DNA of 64,000 nucleotides, from NCBI GenBank assembly GCA_947626415.1, contig CANQSA010000010.1, forward strand, positions 19,916 through 83,915, read 5' to 3'. Source of the DNA: an uncultured Lachnospiraceae bacterium. Its GTDB lineage: Bacteria; Bacillota; Clostridia; Lachnospirales; Lachnospiraceae. This document shows positions 9,177 through 17,517 of this stretch, in pieces. The notes under the pieces were generated by a model. It searched no databases. It saw only the letters and a list, made by a program, of their open reading frames with translations, and had not been told where the DNA came from. Position 1 is the stretch's first letter; each line of letters starts with the position of its first letter. A program made the position numbers and the translations under genes.

Positions 9177-10250
9177 TTGAACAGACTGTTTGACAAACTG
9201 GCAATCCTGGTCTTATGCCTGGTCACCTTCAGTATGGACGCAGGCTTTATCGGTCCGGTCGCCGCCCTGATGCTCTCTGCCATCGCTTCTCTGACCGTTC
9301 AGCTTTTTACGGGAAAACCGCCTGCTTTTTGCGTGATCCTTTTGTGGGCCTGCCTGTGTGGGATCCTGCCTGTTTTTTTCTGCGCGCTTCCCCTGATGCT
9401 TTATGACGCCCTGTGGGAAAAACGATGGTGGCTGGCACTTCCGTCCCTTACCGTTCTGCTTAGGCCTGCGGAGCTGTCCGTTTTTCAGTTTATGCTTGTA
9501 TTTGCGGGCGCGCTCATTTCCGTTATCATCTATCTGCGGGTTTCCAAATTGGAAGAAACGGTTGCCAACCTCACCGCGCTCCGGGACGAGATCACCGAAA
9601 AAAATATTTTTCTTGCACGGCAGAATATCCGGCTTGCGGAAGCGCAGGACAATGAGATCCACCTTGCGGAGCTGCAGGAGCGGAATCGGATCGCCCGGGA
9701 GATCCACGACAATGTAGGGCATACGCTGACCCGTTCCCTGCTGCAGTCCGGCGCTTTGCTCGTGCTGAACAAGGACACAGCGTTAAAGGAGCCGTTGGAA
9801 AGCCTGAAGCATACGCTGGATGACGCCATGACGGAAATTCGTAAAAGCGTTCACGATCTGCACGAGGATTCCATTGATCTGCAGTCAGTGATTGCAGAAT
9901 GTATCAATGCGGTAGACAGCCGCTTTCAGGTATCGTTTGACTATGACGTGGAGGGACCGGTTCCGGGAAAGATCAAGCTGTGCATCGCGGGGATCGTAAA
10001 AGAAGGACTTTCCAATGCGGTAAAACACTCCGCCGGCGACCGAATTACGGTCACCGTCAGGGAACATCCAGGATTTTATCAGCTTTTGCTCATGGATAAC
10101 GGCGTCTGTACCGGGATCATGGGAAACGGGATCGGATTAAAAAATATGGAGGAGCGAGCAGACAGCGTAGGCGGAAGACTTTCCGTTACCTCTTCCGAAA
10201 ACGGGTTCCGCGTTTTTCTGTCTGTTCCGAAAGAACAATGCAGATCATAA
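9177..10250 (+). CDS. Sensor histidine kinase (HisKA_3, NarL-partner type)
   Basis: Membrane sensor kinase of 357 aa. Residues 1-120 hold four to five hydrophobic helices with almost no external domain, resembling intramembrane-sensing kinases such as LiaS/DesK. A short coiled coil (~122-170) follows, then the HisKA_3 dimerisation box with the phosphorylated His ~177 in AREIHDNVGHT. The ATPase domain has N-box KEGLSNAVKH and a G-box with DNGV and NGIGLKNMEER. The start is TTG at 9177, eight bases after AGGCGGTG. It overlaps the response regulator gene by 13 nt. The adjacent divergent ABC exporter is the likely target. Confidence 0.92.
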   Translation: MNRLFDKLAILVLCLVTFSMDAGFIGPVAALMLSAIASLTVQLFTGKPPAFCVILLWACLCGILPVFFCALPLMLYDALWEKRWWLALPSLTVLLRPAELSVFQFMLVFAGALISVIIYLRVSKLEETVANLTALRDEITEKNIFLARQNIRLAEAQDNEIHLAELQERNRIAREIHDNVGHTLTRSLLQSGALLVLNKDTALKEPLESLKHTLDDAMTEIRKSVHDLHEDSIDLQSVIAECINAVDSRFQVSFDYDVEGPVPGKIKLCIAGIVKEGLSNAVKHSAGDRITVTVREHPGFYQLLLMDNGVCTGIMGNGIGLKNMEERADSVGGRLSVTSSENGFRVFLSVPKEQCRS

Positions 10251-10864
10251 TTATCGATGACGACAGACTGGTTGCGCTGTCATTAAAAACAATTCTGGAA
10301 AATACCGGCAGGATCACTGTAGCGGCAATGGGTTACAGCGGCGGGGACGCGATCCGCCTTTACGCCCTTTACCGGCCTGACGTTATGTTAATGGATATCC
10401 GAATGGAAGGCATGAGCGGACTCGAGGCCGGAGAAAAGATTTTAAAACAGGCGCCGCTGGCGAAAATTCTGTATCTCACCACATTCGCGGATGACGAATA
10501 CATTATCAAAGCGCTGGATATCGGCGCGAAAGGATATATCTTAAAACAGGATTTTGAAGGAATCGCAGCTGCCTTACATGCAGTCGCAGAGGGGCAGATC
10601 GTCTTCGGCGGCAGGATCATGGACCGGTTTCCAGACTTAATGAAACCCCGGGAGTCCTTTAACTACGCGGAACATGGAATCAGCGAAAAAGAAAAAGAAA
10701 TCCTGGAGCTTGTCGCTGCAGGATTCAGTAACCGCGAGATCGCGGGCAGATTATTTCTCAGTGAGGGTACAGTCCGGAATTATATCAGTGCGCTGCTTGA
10801 CAAACTGGCGCTCCGGGACAGGACTCAGCTCGCCGTTTATTACTATACGGAGATCCGATCCTGA
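10238..10864 (+). CDS. NarL/FixJ-family response regulator
   Basis: DNA-binding response regulator, 208 aa. The receiver domain carries the acidic pocket IIDDD near the N-terminus, phosphoacceptor Asp 53 in MLMDIRM, the conserved Thr in LYLTTFAD and Lys in GAKGYILK. The C-terminal LuxR-type helix-turn-helix reads EKEILELVAAGFSNREIA. It is translationally coupled to the kinase by a 13-nt overlap. It ends one base from the convergent TetR stop codon, with no separate terminator visible. Confidence 0.93.
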   Translation: MQIIIIDDDRLVALSLKTILENTGRITVAAMGYSGGDAIRLYALYRPDVMLMDIRMEGMSGLEAGEKILKQAPLAKILYLTTFADDEYIIKALDIGAKGYILKQDFEGIAAALHAVAEGQIVFGGRIMDRFPDLMKPRESFNYAEHGISEKEKEILELVAAGFSNREIAGRLFLSEGTVRNYISALLDKLALRDRTQLAVYYYTEIRS

Positions 10865-10865
10865 T

Positions 10866-11423
10866 CTAGCCGATCTCACATCGGGAAAGCATCTCTTCTA
10901 TCGTTCCTTTTTTGATCTCACACATCCGCGCAAACGCACCGCGGATATCTTCCGTCATGCCGGTCCGACACCAGGCTGAAATAATTCCAAAGCCTACGCT
11001 GGACATATATTGTTTTATCAGCTGAAAATCACTGTCGCTGATTTTTCGCCCCTTTAAGGCGGAATTGATATAGGCTTCGATCACATGGTCACAGACCTTC
11101 CACAGATACTGTTCATAGATCTCCCGGCTGACCGAATTGTAGATATGCAACACTACCCGTTTTTTCGACAGTGCCAGTTCGATCACATCATCCAGACAGT
11201 CTTCTATCTTCTCCACAGTAGGATAACGCTGAATGATTATTTCCGCGTCCTCCATCACAATATCCTCGATCAGATCCGGAATATTCTGGAAATAGTAATA
11301 AAATGTGTTTCGGTTTATCCCGCAGTCTTCTACGATCTCCTTCACAGTGATCTGAGAAAGCGGATACTCCGTAAGCAGTTTAAGGAATGATTCTTTGATC
11401 GCGTTTTTCGTGAACTTCGCCAT
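10866..11423 (-). CDS. TetR/AcrR-family transcriptional regulator
   Basis: Regulator of 185 aa with an N-terminal TetR helix-turn-helix: ITVKEIVEDCGINRNTFYYYF at residues ~24-44. The rest is a helical ligand-binding/dimerisation domain related to the DhaS/YbiH-like C-terminal type, with a CRTGM segment near the end. The gene is monocistronic and lies 28 bp downstream of tRNA-Ser, possibly read from the tRNA promoter. No divergent target gene is adjacent, so its regulon is unknown. Confidence 0.9.
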   Translation of the reverse strand: MAKFTKNAIKESFLKLLTEYPLSQITVKEIVEDCGINRNTFYYYFQNIPDLIEDIVMEDAEIIIQRYPTVEKIEDCLDDVIELALSKKRVVLHIYNSVSREIYEQYLWKVCDHVIEAYINSALKGRKISDSDFQLIKQYMSSVGFGIISAWCRTGMTEDIRGAFARMCEIKKGTIEEMLSRCEIG

Positions 11424-11451
11424 TCTGTTTCCACCCGGTTAATTGTAATAA

Positions 11452-11537
11452 CGGAGATGGTGGGAGTCGAACCCACGCGCCCTTGCGGACCTATCGCATT
11501 TCGAGTGCGACCTCTTCGACCACTTGAGTACATCTCC
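11452..11537 (-). tRNA. tRNA-Ser (anticodon CGA)
   Basis: Read on the minus strand: acceptor stem GGAGATG/CATCTCC, D-arm with AAGTGGTCGAAGAG, anticodon stem TCGCA/TGCGA with loop CTCGAAA (anticodon CGA, reads UCG), a class II long variable arm, T-arm GTGGG-TTCGACT-CCCAC, and discriminator G. The CCA end is not encoded. Length 86 nt. Confidence 0.96.
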
Positions 11538-11601
11538 TCACAGCACGCTTTCTATCCTATCAGATTTTTCCCCGATTGTCAAAACTATTTTCAAATAAAA
11601 A

Positions 11602-11625
11602 TAAGGTTGGGACTTCCCAACCTTA
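11602..11625 (-). terminator. Rho-independent terminator of the deacetylase operon
   Basis: Perfect stem AAGGTTGGGA/TCCCAACCTT followed on the minus strand by TTTTTATTT. It lies 19 bp after the stop of the gene at 11644. Confidence 0.85.
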
Positions 11626-11643
11626 CTCATTCTTGATCCGGCA

Positions 11644-12618
11644 TCAATAGTACGCCTGAAATTCATATCCTTTTGCCCTTGCCTGATCGATAAAATCTCC
11701 CAGGATATTCGTATTGGTCTTTGAAACCGCGTGCAGCAGGTAAATAGCGCCGGGATGCAGCTTATCCACACATTTTTTCAGGGATTCCGCTTCATCCGGC
11801 TGATTGTTCGGATCCCAGTCCGCATGGGCAAAGCTCCAGAACACGCTCGTATATCCCAGGCTTCCCATCAGGGCCAGAGACTGTTCGCTGAAGATCCCCG
11901 CCGGATAGCGGAACAGCTGCATCCGGTAACCGTTGAAGTTTTTCGCCATATAATCGTCCATCTGCTTCATTTCCGCTTTCTGTTCATCCAGAGATAAGGA
12001 AACCATTCCGGCAGAGGGATGGGTCACGCTGTGATTTCCCACGATATGCCCTTCCGCGATCATCCGCTTTACTAAATCCGGTTCGCTCTTTAAATAATCC
12101 ATCGTGCAGAAGAAAACAGCTTTTACATTCTTTTCCTTCAGCACATCTAATATCTTACCCGTATATCCGTTCTCATATCCTTCATCAAAAGTCAGATATA
12201 CATTGTTGGAAACATCATCCTCGTACCGAATAAAATCCGCATTGTACCGGTTATATTTTTCCTGCATATCCAGACAATGCAGCGACACGCCCTTATCATT
12301 GGTGTCCCCGCCGAAATAGCTGTCCTGCCGTTCATTAGAAAGCTTCTTGATCTCATCCTCCGTAATGGCAGCCGGCTTCCGGTAATTCCTGGTCTCCGTT
12401 TCCCCGCCGGCAGTTTCGTTCGCCGCAGGATCTGATTCCTCCGGTTTTGCCGATACCGGCTTATCCGTCGTTTTACTCTCAAGCAGGGTATTCTCTCCTG
12501 TCGTTGTTTCCGGATTCTCCTGTTCCCCGCACGCGCCCAGCGATCCCGCCGTCATAAGCGCCGCGAGCATAACAGCCGTTCCCTTCTTACCAATCCGTTT
12601 CATACTAACCCATCTCAC
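11644..12618 (-). CDS. Polysaccharide deacetylase lipoprotein, PdaA-like
   Basis: NodB-fold carbohydrate esterase of the PdaA type, which removes acetyl groups from N-acetylmuramic acid on the way to the muramic delta-lactam of spore cortex. Motifs are TFDEGYENG (motif 1, with the PdaA-typical Glu), HSVTHP (metal-binding), RYPAGIF and LLHAVS. An N-terminal signal ending GSLGAC is a lipobox, followed by a ~70-residue low-complexity linker. The start is uncertain: GTG at 12618 lies 13 nt after AGGAGG, while the ATG at 12603 lies further off. It follows the small spore protein gene by 20 bp, and the shared SigG-type promoter supports forespore expression, as for B. subtilis pdaA. Confidence 0.88.
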   Translation of the reverse strand: MRWVSMKRIGKKGTAVMLAALMTAGSLGACGEQENPETTTGENTLLESKTTDKPVSAKPEESDPAANETAGGETETRNYRKPAAITEDEIKKLSNERQDSYFGGDTNDKGVSLHCLDMQEKYNRYNADFIRYEDDVSNNVYLTFDEGYENGYTGKILDVLKEKNVKAVFFCTMDYLKSEPDLVKRMIAEGHIVGNHSVTHPSAGMVSLSLDEQKAEMKQMDDYMAKNFNGYRMQLFRYPAGIFSEQSLALMGSLGYTSVFWSFAHADWDPNNQPDEAESLKKCVDKLHPGAIYLLHAVSKTNTNILGDFIDQARAKGYEFQAYY

Positions 12619-12638
12619 AGTCTTACGCTAACCTCCTC

Positions 12639-12839
12639 TTACTCTTCTGTTCTCTCAGATCCCATATTTCTCTGTTCCCTCGATAAAATCCCGCCAATTC
12701 TTCCGCTTTCCCTGGCTGATAAGGACTTCCAGCCTTTTTCCAGCACCTGGTCCAGCAGTCCCAACTCTTCCGCAATCTCATATTTCCGCTTTTCTGTTCC
12801 GGACAGTTCTTCTATTTTTACCGGTTTCTTCGCTTTCAT
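12639..12839 (-). CDS. Small acid-soluble spore protein, alpha/beta type
   Basis: A 66-residue protein with the clostridial SASP signature: KYEIAEELGLLDQV, a Gly-Trp pair (EKGWKSL) and ARESGRIGG. These proteins coat forespore DNA and protect it from UV and heat. The ATG at 12839 follows AGGGAGGG; an upstream in-frame ATG at 12863 has no ribosome binding site. The gene is first in an operon with the PdaA-like deacetylase, under a near-consensus SigG promoter that lies at the end of the upstream LD-carboxypeptidase gene. Confidence 0.88.
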   Translation of the reverse strand: MKAKKPVKIEELSGTEKRKYEIAEELGLLDQVLEKGWKSLSARESGRIGGILSREQRNMGSERTEE

Positions 12840-12896
12840 GCACACCCTCCCTGTTATGGGCAAAGCCCATTTGCCATGCAGCAGATTTGATAAAAA

Positions 12897-12925
12897 TAGT
12901 ATGAACTATATCTTATATTTTATAC
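12897..12925 (-). promoter_or_regulatory. SigG-type forespore promoter
   Basis: Minus strand GTATA (12925-12921), 17-bp spacer, CATACTA (12903-12897). This fits the SigG consensus (GHATR and CATnnTA) at every defined position. It is ~58 bp upstream of the SASP start and overlaps the stop of the preceding gene. Confidence 0.65.
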
Positions 12926-13919
12926 GCCCTTTTCCGTCTTGACAAGTAATTTTTGTCGAAATTCCGTTTAACATGGTAAACTGAGGACCCCGATGTCCAA
13001 TATCCGCGTCAAAAATAACCGGCAGATTCAGATCGTCCAGTGCATACAGCACAGCATCTTCATACCGCGTTTCCGAAAAAGACCGATAAAACGCGGGACG
13101 ACCGAACACAAACCCTCTGGCGTAACGGAACCAGCCCATCTGTTTCAGCTTCCACAAATGCATCTCCAACATTTCACTGCCGGCCGAAAAGGTTTCCATA
13201 TACCAGACGATCCCTTCGTTCCGATAGCGTTCAATAAAATCAAGCGTCCCGTCATACTGTGTTCCCGCCAGGAAAAACAACACGTCCGTACAGCCGCCGA
13301 TCAGTCTCCCCTCCATCTCGATCCGGTCTTCGCCCCTTCCGTTTTTCCAGTATACCGGCAGATCCGGGCGGTATCCTTCCAGACCGGTTTCATATTCCTT
13401 AAATTCATTTTCATATGCGCAGAAGCTATTCTGCTCCATCCGGGTTCCGCTTAAGATCTCATAGGCGTTCTGCACAGGTTCTTCCCAGTCTTTCATGCCA
13501 AAATCGCCGAAATGACAGCCGTACGCCGTGGCAATGTCGTATTTTGTCGTAATCGTATACAGCAGGCCGGTATTGTCAGAATATCCCTGGATCCACTTCG
13601 GATTCTCCCGCAGCAGCTGCCAATCCACATAGGGCAGCATTTCCACCAGATAATCTCCGCCTGCCGCGGCAATCACCGCGGCTACATTCGGATCGGCAAT
13701 CAGCGCGTTAAACTGTTCTCCCCGTTCAATCCCCGAACTGCTTCTGCCTTTTTCATCCTGTGTAAAAACATTCTCCGTAAAGAGAACCGGATGATTCCGC
13801 CGCTTCAGTTGTCTTTCGGCGTTCTGAAAGCGGATTCGCTTCTTCTCTTCCGTAATTCCGCCGGAAGTAGCCGTAACGCCAATGCTGTCTCCCGGTTTCA
13901 GCCATTTTGGTATGATCAT
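12906..13919 (-). CDS. S66-family LD-carboxypeptidase (LdcA/MccF-like)
   Basis: Serine peptidase of the S66 family, which trims the terminal D-Ala of murein tetrapeptides or cleaves peptide-nucleotide antibiotics. The N-terminal block reads LKPGDSIGVTATSGG. The nucleophile Ser lies in GYSDNTGL, the Glu in WYMET and the His in GHRGPQFTMLNG, so the Ser-Glu-His triad is complete. The start at 13919 follows GGAGAGG; an ATG 18 nt upstream lacks one. About 337 aa, cytoplasmic (no signal). It starts 28 bp after the addA stop and probably extends that operon. A cell-wall recycling role cannot be separated from a MccF-like detoxifying one here. Confidence 0.88.
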   Translation of the reverse strand: MIIPKWLKPGDSIGVTATSGGITEEKKRIRFQNAERQLKRRNHPVLFTENVFTQDEKGRSSSGIERGEQFNALIADPNVAAVIAAAGGDYLVEMLPYVDWQLLRENPKWIQGYSDNTGLLYTITTKYDIATAYGCHFGDFGMKDWEEPVQNAYEILSGTRMEQNSFCAYENEFKEYETGLEGYRPDLPVYWKNGRGEDRIEMEGRLIGGCTDVLFFLAGTQYDGTLDFIERYRNEGIVWYMETFSAGSEMLEMHLWKLKQMGWFRYARGFVFGRPAFYRSFSETRYEDAVLYALDDLNLPVIFDADIGHRGPQFTMLNGISTKITCQDGKGRIKYKI

Positions 13920-13947
13920 AACTGATAACCTCTCCATTTCCGGGTCT

Positions 13948-16900
13948 TCAGCAGAAAATACTTTCCTGCAGCTGTACAGAATACAAAATCCGCTCTTTTA
14001 CCGGTTTCCCGGTAAGCTGCGTCAGCGCCTTTGCATAGTATTCCAGCTGAATCCCATATTGATTCCGCAGCTGTTCCGCAGATTCCACGCAATCCGTTTT
14101 ATAATCCACCAGAACCAGCTCTCCCTGTTCTTCAAAGTATGCGTCAATGATCCCCTGGATCAAAATGATTTCTTCCGCCGGATACGAATCATTCACTTCA
14201 TTGGCCGGAATCCCGATTACAAACGGCTGCTCCCGGTATAAGTTCCCCGCCAGCTCCGCTGTCCGCATACGGGCATATAATTCACTGTTCATGAAATCCG
14301 AAAAATCCTGCGGCTGTACAGACAGCTGCTCCGATCCGCTCAACAGCTTCCGCTCTGTCAGTTCAAGCAGCCAGTCCGCGATCTCCTCTGTTGTTTGCGC
14401 GTGTTTAAAATCCAGCAGTTCAAAGATCCGATGATAAGCAGTTCCTCGTTCTGCTCCGCTTACAGGCGTTTTCTTTTGGACGAAAGCAGGCTGTTTCCCA
14501 CTTTCCGGCTTCTCATACCGGATTGTTTCCGCGTCGGGATCCTGCATGGACGCCCGTTTTAGATCGCTGACACTATATTTAACCGGAATATGCTGATAAT
14601 CCGCATATGGATAGTGATATGCCATATATTCCCGCAAATATGCGTTGGTCTCCGCATCGTAAACCCGTTCTGCGTCCCAGTGCGCAAAGACCGCTTTCCG
14701 GATGCCGCGCTCTTCCTGCTTTTCTAAAATCCCCCGGGCGAGCTCCTCGCCTGACGCTACATGCATCTCCAGAGACGAAGCTCCGGGATCTTTCAAATAG
14801 CTGCATCCGATCCAGTCCAAAAAACTTTGCGCCTCTGTCAGCATCTGGAATGAGATCGTCCTGCCGCCGGGATTGGTCTGATCTTTCCATTGATTCAGTT
14901 TCTTTTCCGCATTTTTTACCGTTGCGGTCAGAATCAGTTTTTCTCTGGCACGGGTCAGCGCCACATATAAAATCCGCAGCTCCTCGCCCAGCATTTCCAT
15001 TTTCATTTTGGTACAGATTGCCTGCCGGATCAGCGTATCCCCTTTCTCCCTGGTCTCCGGATTCCGATAATCGATGCCAAGCCCTAGATCCGGTTCCGCT
15101 GCCAGCGCCTTGCGCATATCCATCTGATTAAACGGTTTTGACAGCCCGGAGACAAATACGATCGGGAACTCCAGACCTTTACTGCCATGAATGCTCATGA
15201 TCCGTACCGCATTTCCGGTCTGCTCCGCGATCGCCGCCTCGGAATCATCCAGGGCATTTTCCCGTATCTTTTCCACATAGCGGATAAAATGAAACAGTCC
15301 CCGGTATTGGGTCGACTCATAAGCAGCCGCACGCTGCTTTAACTGCTCCAGATTGGCCGTCCGCTGGGTTCCGGAAGGAAGCGCCGCCACATAATATTCA
15401 TATCCCGTATCCGCTAAAATATAAGTGATCAGATCATAGACCGGGGTAAACGGGACCATGTCCCGATAGCGGCTCAGACGTGCCGTAAATTTTTCGGCTT
15501 TCGGCATTTCAGACTGCATCAGCGCTTCCGCAAGATACGGAGCCGCTTCGTTTTCATGGGACAGCATGGCCAGCTCTTCATTGGTAAACCCACCGATCGG
15601 TGAAAGCAAAACCCCTGCCAGCGGAATATCCTGATAAGGATTGTCAATGACCGTCAGCAGATTCATGACCGTTACGACTTCCACAGAGTCAAAATACCCG
15701 CTGCCTGATTCGCAGGCCACCGGAATCCCCTGTGCCATCAGGATTTCCATAAACGCATCCGCATAGGTTTTCGGAGAACGCAAAAGGATAACCATATCTC
15801 CATATCGGCAGGAACGGGTTCGTCCGGTTTCTTTATCGTAAACCTGAAATCCGGAATCGATCAGTTCGCGGATTCGTTTTGCCGCCAGATGCGCCTCCAG
15901 CTGTTTATTATTGTAACTCTCTTCCGCCGGTGTCTCTTCCTCTGTTTCCGGATTTCCGGTTTCTCCGGTTTCCAAAAGCAGCAGTTCCGCCTGCATGGTA
16001 TCGGAAGGCGTATAGTAATCCGCACCCGGGTAAAGCGCCTGTCCCGCATCATAGTCGATCCCACCCACAGTATTTACCATACAGTGATAAAACAGACTGT
16101 TTACCATATCCAGCACCTGTATCCGGCTTCTGAAATTCTGATCCAGGATGATCTTCTGATTCTCCGTGCCTGTTTCCGTATAGGTCAGATATTTTTCCAG
16201 GAACAGATCCGGCCTCGCCATACGGAACCGGTATATGCTCTGTTTGACATCGCCTACCATAAACATATGGTGTCTGCCTTCTTCTTCCCCGGATACGCTC
16301 CTTAAAATGGTTTCCTGCACCAGATTGCTGTCCTGATATTCATCGATCATAACTTCGTCAAACTGACTGCTGTAAGCCCTGGCGATCTCTGTCGGTCTCC
16401 AGTTTCCGGCTTCATCCTGCTCTGTCAGGATTTCCAGCGCATAATGCTCCAGATCGCCGAAATCCACAATCCCCGCTTCCTGCTTGGTCGCCTGAAACCG
16501 CAGGGAAAATTCCTCTGTCAGCTGAACCAGAAGTCCGACATTTTTACGGCTGATCTCCAGATCCTTCTGCATTTCGGATTCTGTCTGAAAATAATACTTT
16601 TCCGCCAAAACACTCAGTTTCTTTTTAACCGCGTCCCGCAGCCTTTTAACCTGTTCTTTTTTCTCCGGTTTTACTTCATTGACTTCCTTAGCCGCAAGTT
16701 TCATAAAGGAAAGGGAAGAAAGCAGCTTTGCCCTTTCATCAAATCCGGCGTCCCCAAGCTGCCGGATAAACGCCCGATCCGCTTCCAGCATAGGCAGATA
16801 ATGGTTGGGACCATCCGCTTCGTTTGCGATCTCGGCTGCACGTTCCGCCATTTCCGCAATTTCTTTCAGAAGCGCGTCCAGATATCGGTTCAAATATTGA

Positions 16901-17517
16901 ACCCATGCCGTATCCGTCTCTAATGTATACTGACTGATACAGTGATTAAGCCACCGGGAAGGCCACGGATAACTTCTGGAAAAATCAAACAGATGCAGGA
17001 TCATATCCTCAAGCTCTGTATCATTTCGGTTTGGCACATAGCTTTCCACAAACTGTATAAAATCCGGTTCTGCTTCCTGGTACCTGCTTTCCAGCAGATC
17101 CTTTACCACATCGCTTTTTAACAATTGAATTTCTTCGCGGTCAGCTACCCGAAAGCCCGGATCCAGATCCGCCTGATAAAAATGTTCTCTGACAACCTGC
17201 AGACAAAAGCTGTCGATTGTAGTAATCATGGCGTTTGCCAGATACATCTGCTGTCTGCGAAGCCGTTTATTCTCCGGATGCTCCTGCAGTTTTTGGTACA
17301 GGGCATTGGCGATCCTCTCCCGCATTTCAGCTGCCGCGGCTTTTGTAAAGGTTACTACCAGCATATGATCTACGTCCACCGAAGAGACTGGATCCGTGAT
17401 CCTGGAAATGATCCGTTCTGTCAGAACTGCTGTTTTTCCGGAGCCGGCAGCGGCTGAAACAAGCAGATTTTTATTTCTTGCTTCAATTACTTTCTTCTGG
17501 TTCTCTGTCCAGTTCAT
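13948..17517 (-). CDS. addA: ATP-dependent helicase/nuclease subunit A
   Basis: AddA, the 3'-5' helicase and nuclease subunit of the AddAB double-strand-break resection machine, 1189 aa (normal length). Seen: Walker A AAAGSGKTAVL near residue 25, motif II MIDEYQDSN, motif III VGDVKQSIYRFR, motif VI ALTRAREKLIL, and a C-terminal RecB-like nuclease with GIIDAYFEEQ and LVDYKTD. It overlaps the end of addB by 35 nt, with a GGGGGACAG ribosome binding site inside addB. The order addB-addA is the usual Firmicute arrangement. Confidence 0.97.
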   Translation of the reverse strand: MNWTENQKKVIEARNKNLLVSAAAGSGKTAVLTERIISRITDPVSSVDVDHMLVVTFTKAAAAEMRERIANALYQKLQEHPENKRLRRQQMYLANAMITTIDSFCLQVVREHFYQADLDPGFRVADREEIQLLKSDVVKDLLESRYQEAEPDFIQFVESYVPNRNDTELEDMILHLFDFSRSYPWPSRWLNHCISQYTLETDTAWVQYLNRYLDALLKEIAEMAERAAEIANEADGPNHYLPMLEADRAFIRQLGDAGFDERAKLLSSLSFMKLAAKEVNEVKPEKKEQVKRLRDAVKKKLSVLAEKYYFQTESEMQKDLEISRKNVGLLVQLTEEFSLRFQATKQEAGIVDFGDLEHYALEILTEQDEAGNWRPTEIARAYSSQFDEVMIDEYQDSNLVQETILRSVSGEEEGRHHMFMVGDVKQSIYRFRMARPDLFLEKYLTYTETGTENQKIILDQNFRSRIQVLDMVNSLFYHCMVNTVGGIDYDAGQALYPGADYYTPSDTMQAELLLLETGETGNPETEEETPAEESYNNKQLEAHLAAKRIRELIDSGFQVYDKETGRTRSCRYGDMVILLRSPKTYADAFMEILMAQGIPVACESGSGYFDSVEVVTVMNLLTVIDNPYQDIPLAGVLLSPIGGFTNEELAMLSHENEAAPYLAEALMQSEMPKAEKFTARLSRYRDMVPFTPVYDLITYILADTGYEYYVAALPSGTQRTANLEQLKQRAAAYESTQYRGLFHFIRYVEKIRENALDDSEAAIAEQTGNAVRIMSIHGSKGLEFPIVFVSGLSKPFNQMDMRKALAAEPDLGLGIDYRNPETREKGDTLIRQAICTKMKMEMLGEELRILYVALTRAREKLILTATVKNAEKKLNQWKDQTNPGGRTISFQMLTEAQSFLDWIGCSYLKDPGASSLEMHVASGEELARGILEKQEERGIRKAVFAHWDAERVYDAETNAYLREYMAYHYPYADYQHIPVKYSVSDLKRASMQDPDAETIRYEKPESGKQPAFVQKKTPVSGAERGTAYHRIFELLDFKHAQTTEEIADWLLELTERKLLSGSEQLSVQPQDFSDFMNSELYARMRTAELAGNLYREQPFVIGIPANEVNDSYPAEEIILIQGIIDAYFEEQGELVLVDYKTDCVESAEQLRNQYGIQLEYYAKALTQLTGKPVKERILYSVQLQESIFC

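Noticed and set aside
12840..12880. Second SigG-like promoter (GCATG ... CATAAC) nearer the SASP gene
   Set aside because: It would start transcription inside or after the ribosome binding site; the upstream GTATA-N17-CATACTA site is better.
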